This document shows, piece after piece, positions 1-6,820 of a stretch of 23,414 bases of DNA. The notes below the pieces were generated by a model that saw only the letters and a list, made by a program, of their open reading frames with translations, was not told the DNA's origin and ran no database searches. A program made the position numbers and the translations under genes. Each line of letters begins with the position of its first letter. The first letter of the stretch is position 1. Source of the stretch: Akkermansiaceae bacterium UBA2367 (GTDB lineage Bacteria; Verrucomicrobiota; Verrucomicrobiia; Verrucomicrobiales; DEV007); assembly GCA_002344525.1 (NCBI GenBank), contig DDTJ01000060.1, positions 1 through 23,414 of the forward strand, in the 5' to 3' direction.

Positions 1-19
1 GGCGATAATCTAGGAAAGA

Positions 20-114
20 CCCATGGTAAATATCCCAATAATATCAATTCAAATAAATTATTAAAATTTGAGAATAAAATTTAATAAATTTTGAAACTCC
101 GCCTTTCGTAAGGA
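20..114 (+). promoter_or_regulatory. AT-rich leader before the LysM gene
   Basis: Bases about 30-95 are almost entirely A and T, in sharp contrast to the GC-rich remainder of the window. The block contains an imperfect dyad of AAATT/AATTT-type runs around position 73. An SD-like TAAGGA at 109-114 lies 7 nt before the GTG at 122. I read the block as a promoter or UP-like region for the lipoprotein gene, but no specific -35/-10 pair can be assigned with confidence. Confidence 0.35.
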
Positions 115-121
115 TGCCGAA

Positions 122-847
122 GTGGTATTTTTGCACATGTTCATGACAGGACGACAGTCGACGGGAATCGCCGCAGCAATGGTGATGGCGATGGCAACCT
201 CGGGATGCCTCAGCCTTGGCAAGAAGAAGGAGGAAGCCGCCGTCGATGCGCCGCCTCCGCCTCCGGCGGCCTACCCGGACACTTCCGGGAGCATGATGGC
301 GGGTTCGACTCCGTCCTCCGCCGTGCCTGCGCCTTCCTCGGCGACGGCTGCGGCGACGAACCGTCCTTCCGCCGCGTCCGCCACTCCGGTGCCCTTTTCC
401 CTGCGGGAAGGGGAGCAGCTCGTGCCTCACTTGATCCAACCGGGCGAATACCTCTCCACCATCGCCTCGAAGTACAACACCACGGTCGGGCGCATCCAGT
501 CGGCCAACGGGATGACGGACACGAAGATCTTCGCGGGCAAGACGATCCAGGTGCCGACTTCGGCAGCACCGCTGGCTTCGGGCTTGTCGGGCGCTCCCTC
601 CGGCGGAGGGTATGGCGCAGAGCCCGCTCCGGCCTACAGTGGACCCGTGGGCGGAGGCTATCCTTCGGCGACGGCACCGCCGACGCCGTCCGCTCCCTCG
701 TATCCCACGGCTTCGGTGCCCGGTGCGATCACCGCCCCTCCGGTGCCTGAGGGCGGGGGCGGGCTGGGCGACCCCGCCGCGACCTCCTACCCGAGAACGA
801 ATCCCGTGCCGAGCTTCGAGGCGAGCCGGGTGCAATTCTCGAACTGA
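122..847 (+). CDS. LysM-domain lipoprotein
   Basis: This is a predicted secreted lipoprotein carrying one LysM peptidoglycan-binding domain. With the GTG start at 122, an N-terminal hydrophobic stretch (about residues 16-28, Met/Ala-rich) ends in the lipobox-like TSGC, placing the lipidated Cys at residue 29. The LysM motif covers about residues 102-146 and includes PGEYLSTIASKYNTTVGRI and a following NG..D...AGKTIQVP. Long Pro/Ala/Ser/Gly-rich low-complexity linkers flank the domain. GTG 122 has an SD-like TAAGGA 7 nt upstream; ATG 137 and ATG 143 are alternatives that keep the signal peptide. The gene ends 23 nt before mogA on the same strand, so the two may be cotranscribed, although no functional link is evident. 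The likely role is anchoring to or recognising the cell wall; no catalytic domain is visible. Confidence 0.85.
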   Translation: MVFLHMFMTGRQSTGIAAAMVMAMATSGCLSLGKKKEEAAVDAPPPPPAAYPDTSGSMMAGSTPSSAVPAPSSATAAATNRPSAASATPVPFSLREGEQLVPHLIQPGEYLSTIASKYNTTVGRIQSANGMTDTKIFAGKTIQVPTSAAPLASGLSGAPSGGGYGAEPAPAYSGPVGGGYPSATAPPTPSAPSYPTASVPGAITAPPVPEGGGGLGDPAATSYPRTNPVPSFEASRVQFSN

Positions 848-870
848 GCCGCCTTGCGTGGCTCCCCTCG

Positions 871-1359
871 ATGAGCAGTCGTCTTTCCGTCGGGATCGTC
901 ACGGTTTCGGATCGCGCCGCCGCCGGAGAATACGAAGACCACGGAGGCCCCGCCTTGCGTGCCGCCTGTCTCGAATCGGGCTGGGAGGTGCTCGCCGAGG
1001 CGGTCGTTCCGGACGAAGCGGAGGCGATCCAGAAAACGGTCCGCGCGTTCTCGGCTCAAGGTTGCGGGTTGATCCTCACGACGGGCGGCACTGGCATCGC
1101 CCTCCGAGATGTCACGCCCGAGGCGATCCGCGGAGTGATGCGGGTGGAGATCCCCGGATTCGGCGAGACGATGCGGAGGAAGTCGTTCGAGATCACCCCG
1201 AACGCGATCCTTTCCCGCAGCCTCGCGGCCATCGTGGATCGCTCCCTCGTCGTCGCCCTGCCGGGCAAGCCGAGCGGCGCGGTGGAATGCCTCGGCTTCG
1301 TGAAGGACGCGATTCCGCACACGGTCAAGCTGGCGCAGGGGATGCCGACTTCGTGTTGA
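871..1359 (+). CDS. mogA: Molybdopterin adenylyltransferase MogA
   Basis: The product adenylates molybdopterin before molybdenum insertion in molybdenum cofactor biosynthesis, in the cytoplasm. The 162-residue protein has the MogA/MoaB fold signatures: VGIVTVSDRAAAGEYEDHG near the N-terminus, the TTGGTG nucleotide/MPT-binding loop followed by RDVTPEA (the Asp corresponding to the catalytic Asp of E. coli MogA), the PGFGE.MR segment, and the C-terminal LPGKPSGAVECL loop. The SDRA.SG.Y.D.G pattern favours MogA over MoaB. The ATG at 871 fits the start of the fold. No other Moco genes lie in the window, so the partner molybdoenzymes are not local. The gene converges with the BatA-like gene across a repeat-rich 56-nt gap. 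Confidence 0.9.
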   Translation: MSSRLSVGIVTVSDRAAAGEYEDHGGPALRAACLESGWEVLAEAVVPDEAEAIQKTVRAFSAQGCGLILTTGGTGIALRDVTPEAIRGVMRVEIPGFGETMRRKSFEITPNAILSRSLAAIVDRSLVVALPGKPSGAVECLGFVKDAIPHTVKLAQGMPTSC

Positions 1360-1361
1360 GC

Positions 1362-1446
1362 CGCGGGTCACGAGTCATGGGTCACGAGTCATGGGTCACG
1401 AGTGGCGGAACCCCGTCAACCCGCGGCTCTTGACCCGTGACCCGCG
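1362..1446. repeat. Tandem-word inverted repeat between convergent genes
   Basis: A 14-bp unit (GTCACGAGTCATGG) occurs at 1367-1380 and 1381-1394, with a partial third copy at 1395-1404. The segment 1362-1380 pairs with 1428-1446 at 16 of 19 positions, with GCGGGTCAC matching GTGACCCGC exactly. The structure lies between the stop codons of mogA and the BatA-like gene, and its right arm encodes the last residues of the latter. It could act as a bidirectional terminator or be part of the word-repeat class seen elsewhere in this window. Confidence 0.8.
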
Positions 1447-3206
1447 ACCGCTTCGGGTTTCGGCGTTTTTCCCAGCAAATGCCACGCCAGAATCAAGGCG
1501 GCGGCGAAGAGGAGCGCCCAGACGAACCAGATGGGATCGGCGGTGGTCTGGCGCTCGCGGATCGCGTTGGGGAGAGTGCCGAGTTCGGAGATCGATCCGG
1601 CCTTGGAGAAGTCGGCCTCGCGGGTGTCGGCGAAATTCGCGGTGGCGTCGAGGAGGAGGACGCCGTCTTGGGTGACGCGGAAGAAGCCCGGATCGCCCGG
1701 GGCGCGGAGCTGGCGGGCGCGGTCCAAGGGGATGGTGGTGCTCCCCGTCTCCTCGACCAGTTCCAACGGAGGGGACTCGGTCGTGGTGGCGTGGGCCAAG
1801 GCGAGGGGCTGGCGCAATTCGAGGTTGCGGACTTCGCCCGCGATTTTCCCCGCCCGCACCTGGGCGGCGAAGCGATGCACGAGGACGACGAAGGCGGGCA
1901 GGCGCGGGGCGTTGGAATGGAGGATGTCGAAGTTCAAGACGAGCTGGCGGCGGTCCGCCGCCTCGCGCAGGAGGACGAGGGGGCGCTCGCCCTGCCAGAG
2001 CAGCACGAGATCGTCCTCGTGCATCGGAATGGAGGGGGTGGAGCGGGCGATGAGACCCTGCCAGTCGAGCTCAGCGACGAGGGGGTGGTTCGCCGCGACG
2101 ATAGGGCCGGAGAGGAAGCGGGGCGGCACCAGTTCCTGGTTGAGGAAGACGATGGCCGTGGCCGGGAGTTCGGCGGGCGAGAGAGGATTGTAAGTGGCGA
2201 ACCAGAGGTCGGGCGTCTCGTCGGGCTTGGACTGCGCCGCGTTTTCGAGGCTGCCGATGAGTCCGGCGACGACAGCCTCGACGGTCGGCGATCCGGTGCG
2301 GGAGACGAGGAGCGATTTGGGCGAGGGGTTCACGAGAAAGAGCCGGTCGTCGCGGGTGAAGCGGTCGGGTTCGAGGACGAGGCTGGCGCGATCCGCTCCC
2401 TCGGGGAATTCGCCTTGCAGAGTGATGGTCGCGCCGGGTTCCAGATCGGCGGTGCGGGGTTCGGTGCGGCGGCCGCCCGTGGCGAGGAACCAGGAGCGGC
2501 TTTGGGCTTTGTCAGCGTAGTTCCGCAGGGTCGCCCGCCACACGGTGCGGTCGTCCTCGCGCTCGATGCGCAGCCCGGCGAAGCCGACGTTGTCGAGGGG
2601 GCTGCCGACGGCGAGGCGGAGGGCGCCGAAGGGCAGGGGATCGCCGGGATAGTCGGTGGCGAAGACGAGGACGCCCTCGGCCCCGGCGAGGCCGCGTCCG
2701 ACGCGCAAGGCGAGCTCGGGCGAGTGGCTGCCGGAGGAGGGACGCCAGTCGGCGAGGGCCTCGATCAATTCCCCGGCCGAGGTGCCCCGGTAGAGGGTGG
2801 CCCCGCTCGTCGAGGATTCGATGGCGGTGTATTCCGTCGTCCCGACGAGGGAGGCGAGGGGCGGCAGTTCGCGGCGGAGGACTTCGGCGAACTCGTCGCG
2901 GAAGGCCTCCATCGAGGCGGAATCGTCGAGGACGAGGACGACCCGCTGCACGGACCTCGCGCTGGTCCATCGCGGTTCGGCGAGGAGCCAGGCGAGGAGG
3001 ATGACGCCGAGCAGTTGCAGCCAGAGCGGGACGGAGTTCCGCAATCGGTCGAAGCGCCGCCCCTTCACGCTCTCGCGGTCGAGATGCTCGAGCAGGAAGA
3101 GCGTGCTCGCGGGGACACGCTTCGACTCGCGCTGGAGGAAGTGGATGAGCAGGATCGCCGGGATGCCGAGCAGCGCCCAGAGGCCGATGGGGTTGGCGAG
3201 GATCAT
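1416..3206 (-). CDS. BatA/VWA-domain membrane protein
   Basis: This 596-residue protein has a BatA-type N-terminus: two membrane segments (about residues 6-25 and 59-77) around the motif RESKRVPASTLFLLEHL. A von Willebrand factor A domain follows from about residue 88, with the MIDAS motif D94-x-S96-x-S98 (DDSASM). A long beta-rich region with no recognised catalytic site comes next, then a C-terminal membrane helix near residues 567-588. Members of this family often sit in moxR-DUF58-batA operons linked to aerotolerance or envelope stress, but no MoxR ATPase or DUF58 gene is nearby, so this copy is an orphan. It is presumably an inner-membrane protein with metal-dependent protein binding. 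The ATG at 3204-3206 directly abuts a 17-nt hairpin with no visible SD. The last codons lie in a repeat. Exact function is unknown. Confidence 0.85.
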   Translation of the reverse strand: MILANPIGLWALLGIPAILLIHFLQRESKRVPASTLFLLEHLDRESVKGRRFDRLRNSVPLWLQLLGVILLAWLLAEPRWTSARSVQRVVLVLDDSASMEAFRDEFAEVLRRELPPLASLVGTTEYTAIESSTSGATLYRGTSAGELIEALADWRPSSGSHSPELALRVGRGLAGAEGVLVFATDYPGDPLPFGALRLAVGSPLDNVGFAGLRIEREDDRTVWRATLRNYADKAQSRSWFLATGGRRTEPRTADLEPGATITLQGEFPEGADRASLVLEPDRFTRDDRLFLVNPSPKSLLVSRTGSPTVEAVVAGLIGSLENAAQSKPDETPDLWFATYNPLSPAELPATAIVFLNQELVPPRFLSGPIVAANHPLVAELDWQGLIARSTPSIPMHEDDLVLLWQGERPLVLLREAADRRQLVLNFDILHSNAPRLPAFVVLVHRFAAQVRAGKIAGEVRNLELRQPLALAHATTTESPPLELVEETGSTTIPLDRARQLRAPGDPGFFRVTQDGVLLLDATANFADTREADFSKAGSISELGTLPNAIRERQTTADPIWFVWALLFAAALILAWHLLGKTPKPEAVAGHGSRAAG

Positions 3207-3223
3207 GGTGGCCGTAGGCCACC
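3207..3223. repeat. Hairpin abutting the BatA-like start codon
   Basis: The sequence GGTGGCCGTAGGCCACC forms a perfect 7-bp stem with a 3-nt loop. It ends immediately before the ATG of the downstream minus-strand gene, with no spacer. In mRNA it would occupy the usual ribosome-binding position. Confidence 0.7.
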
Positions 3224-3226
3224 GTT

Positions 3227-3258
3227 AAAGGTGAAAAGTGAAAGGTGAAAGGTAAAAA
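3227..3258. repeat. Purine-rich tandem words (AAAGGTG/AAAAGTG type)
   Basis: About four imperfect copies of a 7-9 bp word of the form GTGAAAR run through this 32-bp stretch in the hmp to BatA-like gap. There is no coding potential. The remainder of the gap, up to 3338, holds GGCCTGGTGGCC-like material and no gene. Confidence 0.65.
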
Positions 3259-3338
3259 TTCGAGCGGCCTGGTGGCCTATTGCCAAATCTCTATGTAAGC
3301 CATGTCGAAATCCGAAACATGACGCAGAGAAGATGGCA

Positions 3339-4580
3339 TCACTCAGTCGACCGCTCCAACTCCTGACGGGGGCCGAAGAACTCGAAATGCGCCCGCGAGG
3401 CCGGGATGCCCCAGGCGAGCAGTTGGTGGTAGATGTTCACCATGAACGGTTTCGGGCCGCAGAAGTAGTAGTCCGCGTCGCGTTCCGGCACGAGGGACTC
3501 GATGAGCTCCGCGTCGATCTGCCCTTCGCTGACGGGGCTTCCCTCCGAGCGCAGCCGGTCCATCTCCGTGGGCGCGTCGTAGCGGTAGCGGACGGTGAGG
3601 TTGGGATGGGCGGCGGCCAAGGCGTCCACCTGATGCCGGAAAGCATGGACCCGGCTGTTGAGGCAGCCGTGGAGGAAGAAGATGCGTCGCCCGGGAGTGC
3701 GCTCCAGCGCGCTGAGCAGCATGCTGAGCACTGGCGTGATGCCGACCCCGGCGGAAAGCAGCACGAGGGGGCGCTCATGGGACTCTTCGAGATCGAGGAA
3801 AAACTCGCCGCAGGGCGGCCCCACCTCCAGGCGGTCGCCCACTCTCACCTGCTGGTGCAGGTAGCTGGAGACGAACCCCTCCGGCTTGCCAGTGTCGTCG
3901 CCCGGCTCCTGCTTCACGCTGATGCGGAGCCAAGGCTGGCCCGGCTTGTCGGAGAGGCTGTAGTTCCGCATTGTGGTGTGGCCGCAGGGACTCGGCATGC
4001 GTAGGGTCAGGTATTGCCCCGGCTTGTAGTCCGGCACGGCTCCGCCATCGACCGGTTCCAGGTAGAAGGACGTGATGAGCTCGCTCTCCGGCTGCTTCCG
4101 CGTGACGAAGAAGGTCTTGAAACCCTCCCAGCCATGGGGCGCGGCCCCTTGTTCGCGATAGATCTGCGCTTCGCGACCGATGAGGATGTCGGCGAGGAAC
4201 TGATAGGCCTCGGCCCAAGCCTGCACGATCTCCTCCGTGGCCGCGGCTCCCAGCACTTCGCGGATGGAGGCCAGCAGGTTCTCCCCGACGATGGGGTAGT
4301 GCTCGGGTTTGATCATCAGCGAAGCGTGCTTTTGCGCGATCAGCTCGACCGCGCCTCCCAGCACCTCCAAGTTGTCGATGTTCGCCGCGTAGGCGCAGAT
4401 GGCACCCGCCAGCGCCTTCTGCTGGGCACCTGCCGCCTGGTGGGCCGGGTTGAAGAAAGGGCCCACTTCCGGATTGTGCTGGAACATGCGCTGGTAGAAA
4501 TGGCGGGTCAAGGTCTCCCCGTGCTCTTCCAGGACGGGAGCGGTGGCTTTGACGAGGGCGATGGTGTGTGGCGAAAGCAT
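3339..4580 (-). CDS. hmp: Flavohaemoglobin (nitric oxide dioxygenase)
   Basis: The enzyme oxidises nitric oxide to nitrate using O2 and NAD(P)H in the cytoplasm. The 413-residue protein has the full architecture. The N-terminal globin domain carries Tyr29 (B10), Gln53 (E7), proximal His85 in AQKHASL and Tyr95, all at the same positions as in E. coli Hmp. The FAD-binding domain has RNYSLSD, and the NAD-binding domain has LLSAGVGITPVLSML and FCGPKPFM. The length matches the family. The ATG at 4578-4580 gives the canonical MLSPHTIALVKAT start. The gene is divergent from an nsrR-like repressor gene, and a 33-bp near-palindrome lies 27 nt upstream of its start codon. NO-responsive repression is therefore the likely control. 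Confidence 0.97.
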   Translation of the reverse strand: MLSPHTIALVKATAPVLEEHGETLTRHFYQRMFQHNPEVGPFFNPAHQAAGAQQKALAGAICAYAANIDNLEVLGGAVELIAQKHASLMIKPEHYPIVGENLLASIREVLGAAATEEIVQAWAEAYQFLADILIGREAQIYREQGAAPHGWEGFKTFFVTRKQPESELITSFYLEPVDGGAVPDYKPGQYLTLRMPSPCGHTTMRNYSLSDKPGQPWLRISVKQEPGDDTGKPEGFVSSYLHQQVRVGDRLEVGPPCGEFFLDLEESHERPLVLLSAGVGITPVLSMLLSALERTPGRRIFFLHGCLNSRVHAFRHQVDALAAAHPNLTVRYRYDAPTEMDRLRSEGSPVSEGQIDAELIESLVPERDADYYFCGPKPFMVNIYHQLLAWGIPASRAHFEFFGPRQELERSTE

Positions 4581-4606
4581 GGGAGATGGATGGATCGGTG
4601 GATGGG

Positions 4607-4639
4607 CGCTAAATAGGTATTTTATTTACCTGTTTAGCG
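4607..4639. promoter_or_regulatory. Candidate NsrR operator (33-bp near-palindrome)
   Basis: Left arm CGCTAAATAGGTA and right arm TTACCTGTTTAGCG form a dyad centred on 4623; 13 of 16 positions match between the arms. The AT-rich centre, GTATTT-T-ATTTAC, has the 11-1-11 layout I recall for NsrR sites (ending ...YATTT-N-AAATR...). It lies in the shared hmp/nsrR promoter region, where a repressor of hmp with autoregulation would bind. Assignment to NsrR is an inference from position and symmetry. Confidence 0.7.
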
Positions 4640-4703
4640 AGCGATTTTTCCCCCATCATCGCGTGATGCTGCTACAGTGCCGGGAAACGTATCGCGCGGA
4701 GCC

Positions 4704-5153
4704 GTGCAGCTCACCTACCACACCGACTACGCCTTGCGGCTGCTCATCTACCTCGTCGCGAGGCCCGGGCAGACGGTGGGCACGCGCGAGATCGCCGAGC
4801 ACTACGGCATTTCTCCGGACCATCTCATCAAAGTCGCCAAATCCCTGACGCGGGCGGGCTGGCTCGTCTCCAGCCGCGGCGTCGGGGGAGGGGTGCGGCT
4901 CGCCGAGCGCACGCCTAGCACGCCCATCGGCGACATCGTGCGGCATACGGAGAACACCCCGCTCGTCGAGTGCTTCCACTTGGAGACCAACACCTGCCCC
5001 ATCCACAGGGGATGCCATCTCCGGTCCATCCTCCATCAAGCCCACCAAGCCTTTTTCGACGTGCTGGACTCCTTCACCGTGAGCGATTTGGCGAAGAATC
5101 CCGGCAGCTTGGCCAGCCCGCTTGGGAAAAAGCCACGCCGGACCCGGTCGTGA
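4704..5153 (+). CDS. nsrR: NsrR-like Rrf2-family nitrite/NO-sensing repressor
   Basis: This is a predicted iron-sulphur-dependent transcriptional repressor that releases DNA on exposure to nitric oxide. The N-terminal winged helix-turn-helix has the family pattern (QLTYHTDYALRLLIYL, later SRGVGGGVRLA). Cluster ligands are visible as Cys90, Cys98 and Cys104 in VEC-x7-C-x5-C. The C-terminal stretch FFDVLDSFTVSDLA resembles NsrR. Choosing the GTG at 4704 aligns the start with the NsrR N-terminus and places an Asp at residue 8, the position used as a cluster ligand in some NsrR proteins; an upstream in-frame GTG at 4677 is less likely. The first Cys spacing (x7) is longer than in E. coli NsrR (x4). 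The gene is divergent from hmp with a palindrome between them. Confidence 0.9.
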   Translation: MQLTYHTDYALRLLIYLVARPGQTVGTREIAEHYGISPDHLIKVAKSLTRAGWLVSSRGVGGGVRLAERTPSTPIGDIVRHTENTPLVECFHLETNTCPIHRGCHLRSILHQAHQAFFDVLDSFTVSDLAKNPGSLASPLGKKPRRTRS

Positions 5154-5644
5154 CGGTCGCTACTCCGGCGTTGTCATTCGTGCGGTATCCAATAGATTCG
5201 AAACATTCACCAGAAGTTCCGTGTGTCGGGTAGGACGGTTCGGCCCGAACTGCCGGAAGGGGGTTCTTGGATCCCTGCGCGCCCAACCCCTGACCGGGCC
5301 GGTCGGGTCTACCCGCTCGCCGTTTTCGGAATCCGAAAGACTTGGGAAGGTTCCAAAAAGAATCCGGCTCTCCACCCGGCAGCCGGTCTTGATCACACGG
5401 TGCATCACTTCGATATGCCAGTGCAGGTCATACCAGCCGGTCAGTTGCGCCGCGTCGGAGCCGCTTGCCACCGATTCGGTGGGCAAATCCATCTCCATGC
5501 GCCACCCCCTCGACCATACAAGCGTTTGGTGCCAGCAAATTATATAGATTTGGGTAGCGGGCAGGTCATGACACCGCACCCCAAGGTATGGTCATTCGCC
5601 GTCTCGAGGCCAAGTTCGGGTTTCGAGCTTCGGATTTCGGGCTT
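5154..5644. other. Gene-poor gap with transposase relic and spacer repeat
   Basis: No intact gene is visible in these 491 bases between nsrR and panD. They hold a short transposase remnant (5364-5498) and, at the right end, a copy of a dispersed TTTCGAGCTTCGGATTTCGG-type repeat. The rest shows no recognisable coding or RNA feature. Confidence 0.6.
5364..5498 (-). pseudogene. IS4-type transposase remnant
   Basis: About 45 codons on the minus strand read LPTESVASGSDAAQLTGWYD followed by LHWHIEVMHRVIKTGCRVES. This matches the conserved end of the DDE domain of IS4/Tn5-like transposases (pattern LP.ES...A.....WY..RW.IE..H..LK.GCR.E), including the catalytic Glu region. The surrounding open frame (5160-5579) shows no further resemblance to a transposase, and the upstream catalytic Asp segments are absent. 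No terminal inverted repeats were found. It is a decayed fragment and not a working element. Confidence 0.75.
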
Positions 5645-5648
5645 TCAC
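5617..5648. repeat. Dispersed spacer repeat, copy 1
   Basis: A 32-bp segment built on the words TTTCGAGC, TTCGGATTTCGG and GGCTTTC. It matches 17847-17878 at about 29 of 32 positions in the same orientation. The two copies are 12 kb apart and both are intergenic. This copy overlaps the last codon of panD, whose stop is at 5645-5647. Confidence 0.75.
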
Positions 5649-6013
5649 CCGACGGTCATCTCGGCGCGTTCATCCAAGTAAGCGGCGATGCCGTTGTTTT
5701 GGTCGCAGAGGATGACCTTTGGTTTCACTGGCTTTTCCGTGATTTCGAAACCCATCACGATGACCGTCTCGCCCGCGTTGATGAGGTGGGCGGCGGGTCC
5801 GTTGATCCCGATGATGCCCGATCCGGCCTCGCCCTCGATGACGTAGGTTTCGAGGCGCACCCCCGTGGTTGCGCTGACGACGAGCACTTTCTCCCCGACC
5901 CAGAGGCCCGTCGCGTCGATGAGGTCGCGGTCGATGGTGATGCTGCCGACGTAGTCAACCCTCGCCTCGGTGACGGTGGCGTGGTGGATTTTGGAACGGA
6001 GCAGGCTGCGCAT
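5645..6013 (-). CDS. panD: Aspartate 1-decarboxylase
   Basis: The enzyme converts L-aspartate to beta-alanine for pantothenate and coenzyme A synthesis. The 122-residue protein begins MRSLLRSKIHHATVTEARVD and contains the self-processing site Gly23-Ser24 (YVGSITID), where cleavage generates the pyruvoyl group. Further family signatures are ETYVIEGEAGSGIIGINGPAAHL and the GETVIVMGFE strand. The C-terminal KPKVILCDQNN is typical. An open frame extends upstream to 6454, but family alignment places the start at the ATG at 6011-6013. It is divergent from an ExbD-like gene, 93 nt away, and no panB or panC is nearby. I see no clear SD. Confidence in the family is high. Confidence 0.95.
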   Translation of the reverse strand: MRSLLRSKIHHATVTEARVDYVGSITIDRDLIDATGLWVGEKVLVVSATTGVRLETYVIEGEAGSGIIGINGPAAHLINAGETVIVMGFEITEKPVKPKVILCDQNNGIAAYLDERAEMTVG

Positions 6014-6106
6014 GGGGGATGCGACGAAGGTTTCGCAGAACGGGGGATTTGCAAGGGGAGGCTTCTTCGCCCAGATCAGGGATTGCTTTTTTCCCTCCGA
6101 TTGGCC

Positions 6107-6736
6107 ATGCTCGTGTCCATGGGGAATTCCGATGGCTGCGACCAAGGGCGCGAATGGCACGGATGCACCGCGTTCCGCTGGCTGGCTCTGATCGCGTTCA
6201 CTGTCGCGTCGGTTTTCGGCTGGCAGTCTTGGCGGGGGAAGACGGAGGAGGAGCCGATCACGCGGCTCGACATCGGGGACGGAAGCGGGCTGATGGGCCA
6301 CCGCATCCTCGCGGCGGCGGCGATGCTGGCGGCGGAGCGGCCTGTGCGCATCGAATTTGTGCGGGGACAGGGTCGGACCGGGGGGATCTCGGTGATACCG
6401 CGAAAGGTGATGGCGGGGATGCCGTGCGATTGGATGTCGTTGGAGGTGACGCAAAACGGAACCAAGATGAACGACGAACCGTTGTCATTGGACGAACTTA
6501 CCGAGAGACTGGCGACTTATGTCAAAGTCGCGCGATTGACGGACTCCTTGCCGTTTTTCATCCTCCGTGCCGACGAAAAGGCCACAGGCGAGCGCTTGGT
6601 GGCTGTCTTCGGTCTGTTGTATGAAGCCGGGATAGTTCATGTGAACTTGCCCGATCCGCTTTTCGAGATGTCCAAAAAGGCTGATCCACCGCGACCGCAA
6701 ATCATTCCCCAAGCCCATCCGGTGCGGCTGAATTGA
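6107..6736 (+). CDS. Membrane-anchored ExbD/TolR-like protein
   Basis: With the ATG at 6107 the product is 209 residues (ATG 6119 is an alternative). It has one N-terminal membrane segment at about residues 22-40 (FRWLALIAFTVASVFGW) and an extracytoplasmic remainder. The segment from about residue 130, MNDEPLSLDELTERLATYV, then FFILRADEKATGERLVAVFG and LLYEAGIVHVNL, follows the ExbD/TolR C-terminal domain pattern (ADK...G.VV.V...L..AG...V.L). The region between the helix and that domain is not recognised. No ExbB/TolQ partner is adjacent, and the conserved membrane Asp of true ExbD is not evident in the helix, so a proton-channel role is doubtful. It converges with the phosphatase-like gene at 6821. 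Confidence 0.65.
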   Translation: MLVSMGNSDGCDQGREWHGCTAFRWLALIAFTVASVFGWQSWRGKTEEEPITRLDIGDGSGLMGHRILAAAAMLAAERPVRIEFVRGQGRTGGISVIPRKVMAGMPCDWMSLEVTQNGTKMNDEPLSLDELTERLATYVKVARLTDSLPFFILRADEKATGERLVAVFGLLYEAGIVHVNLPDPLFEMSKKADPPRPQIIPQAHPVRLN

Positions 6737-6768
6737 TCTTTGAAATCCGACAACGCGGTACGAAAAGC

Positions 6769-6791
6769 GCCGGGAATCGGAACCACCCGGC
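6769..6791. terminator. Weak hairpin between convergent genes
   Basis: GCCGGG at 6769-6774 pairs with CCCGGC at 6786-6791 across an 11-nt loop, in the 84-nt gap between two convergent stop codons. There is no T-run on either side, so a terminator role is tentative. Confidence 0.3.
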
Positions 6792-6820
6792 TCTCAACCC
6801 TCAAACCACCCCCCTCTCGA

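Noticed and set aside
1416..3206. A complete Bat aerotolerance operon
   Set aside because: No MoxR, DUF58, BatB or BatD gene neighbours the BatA-like gene; the flanks are mogA and hmp.
1437..3248. A 603-codon plus-strand frame opposite the BatA-like gene
   Set aside because: It is Gly/Glu/Arg-rich low complexity; the minus strand shows membrane helices and a MIDAS motif.
5160..5579. A full 139-residue gene on the minus strand
   Set aside because: Only about 45 residues match a transposase; the remainder of the frame has no family resemblance and lacks a sensible start, so a pseudogene fragment is the better call.
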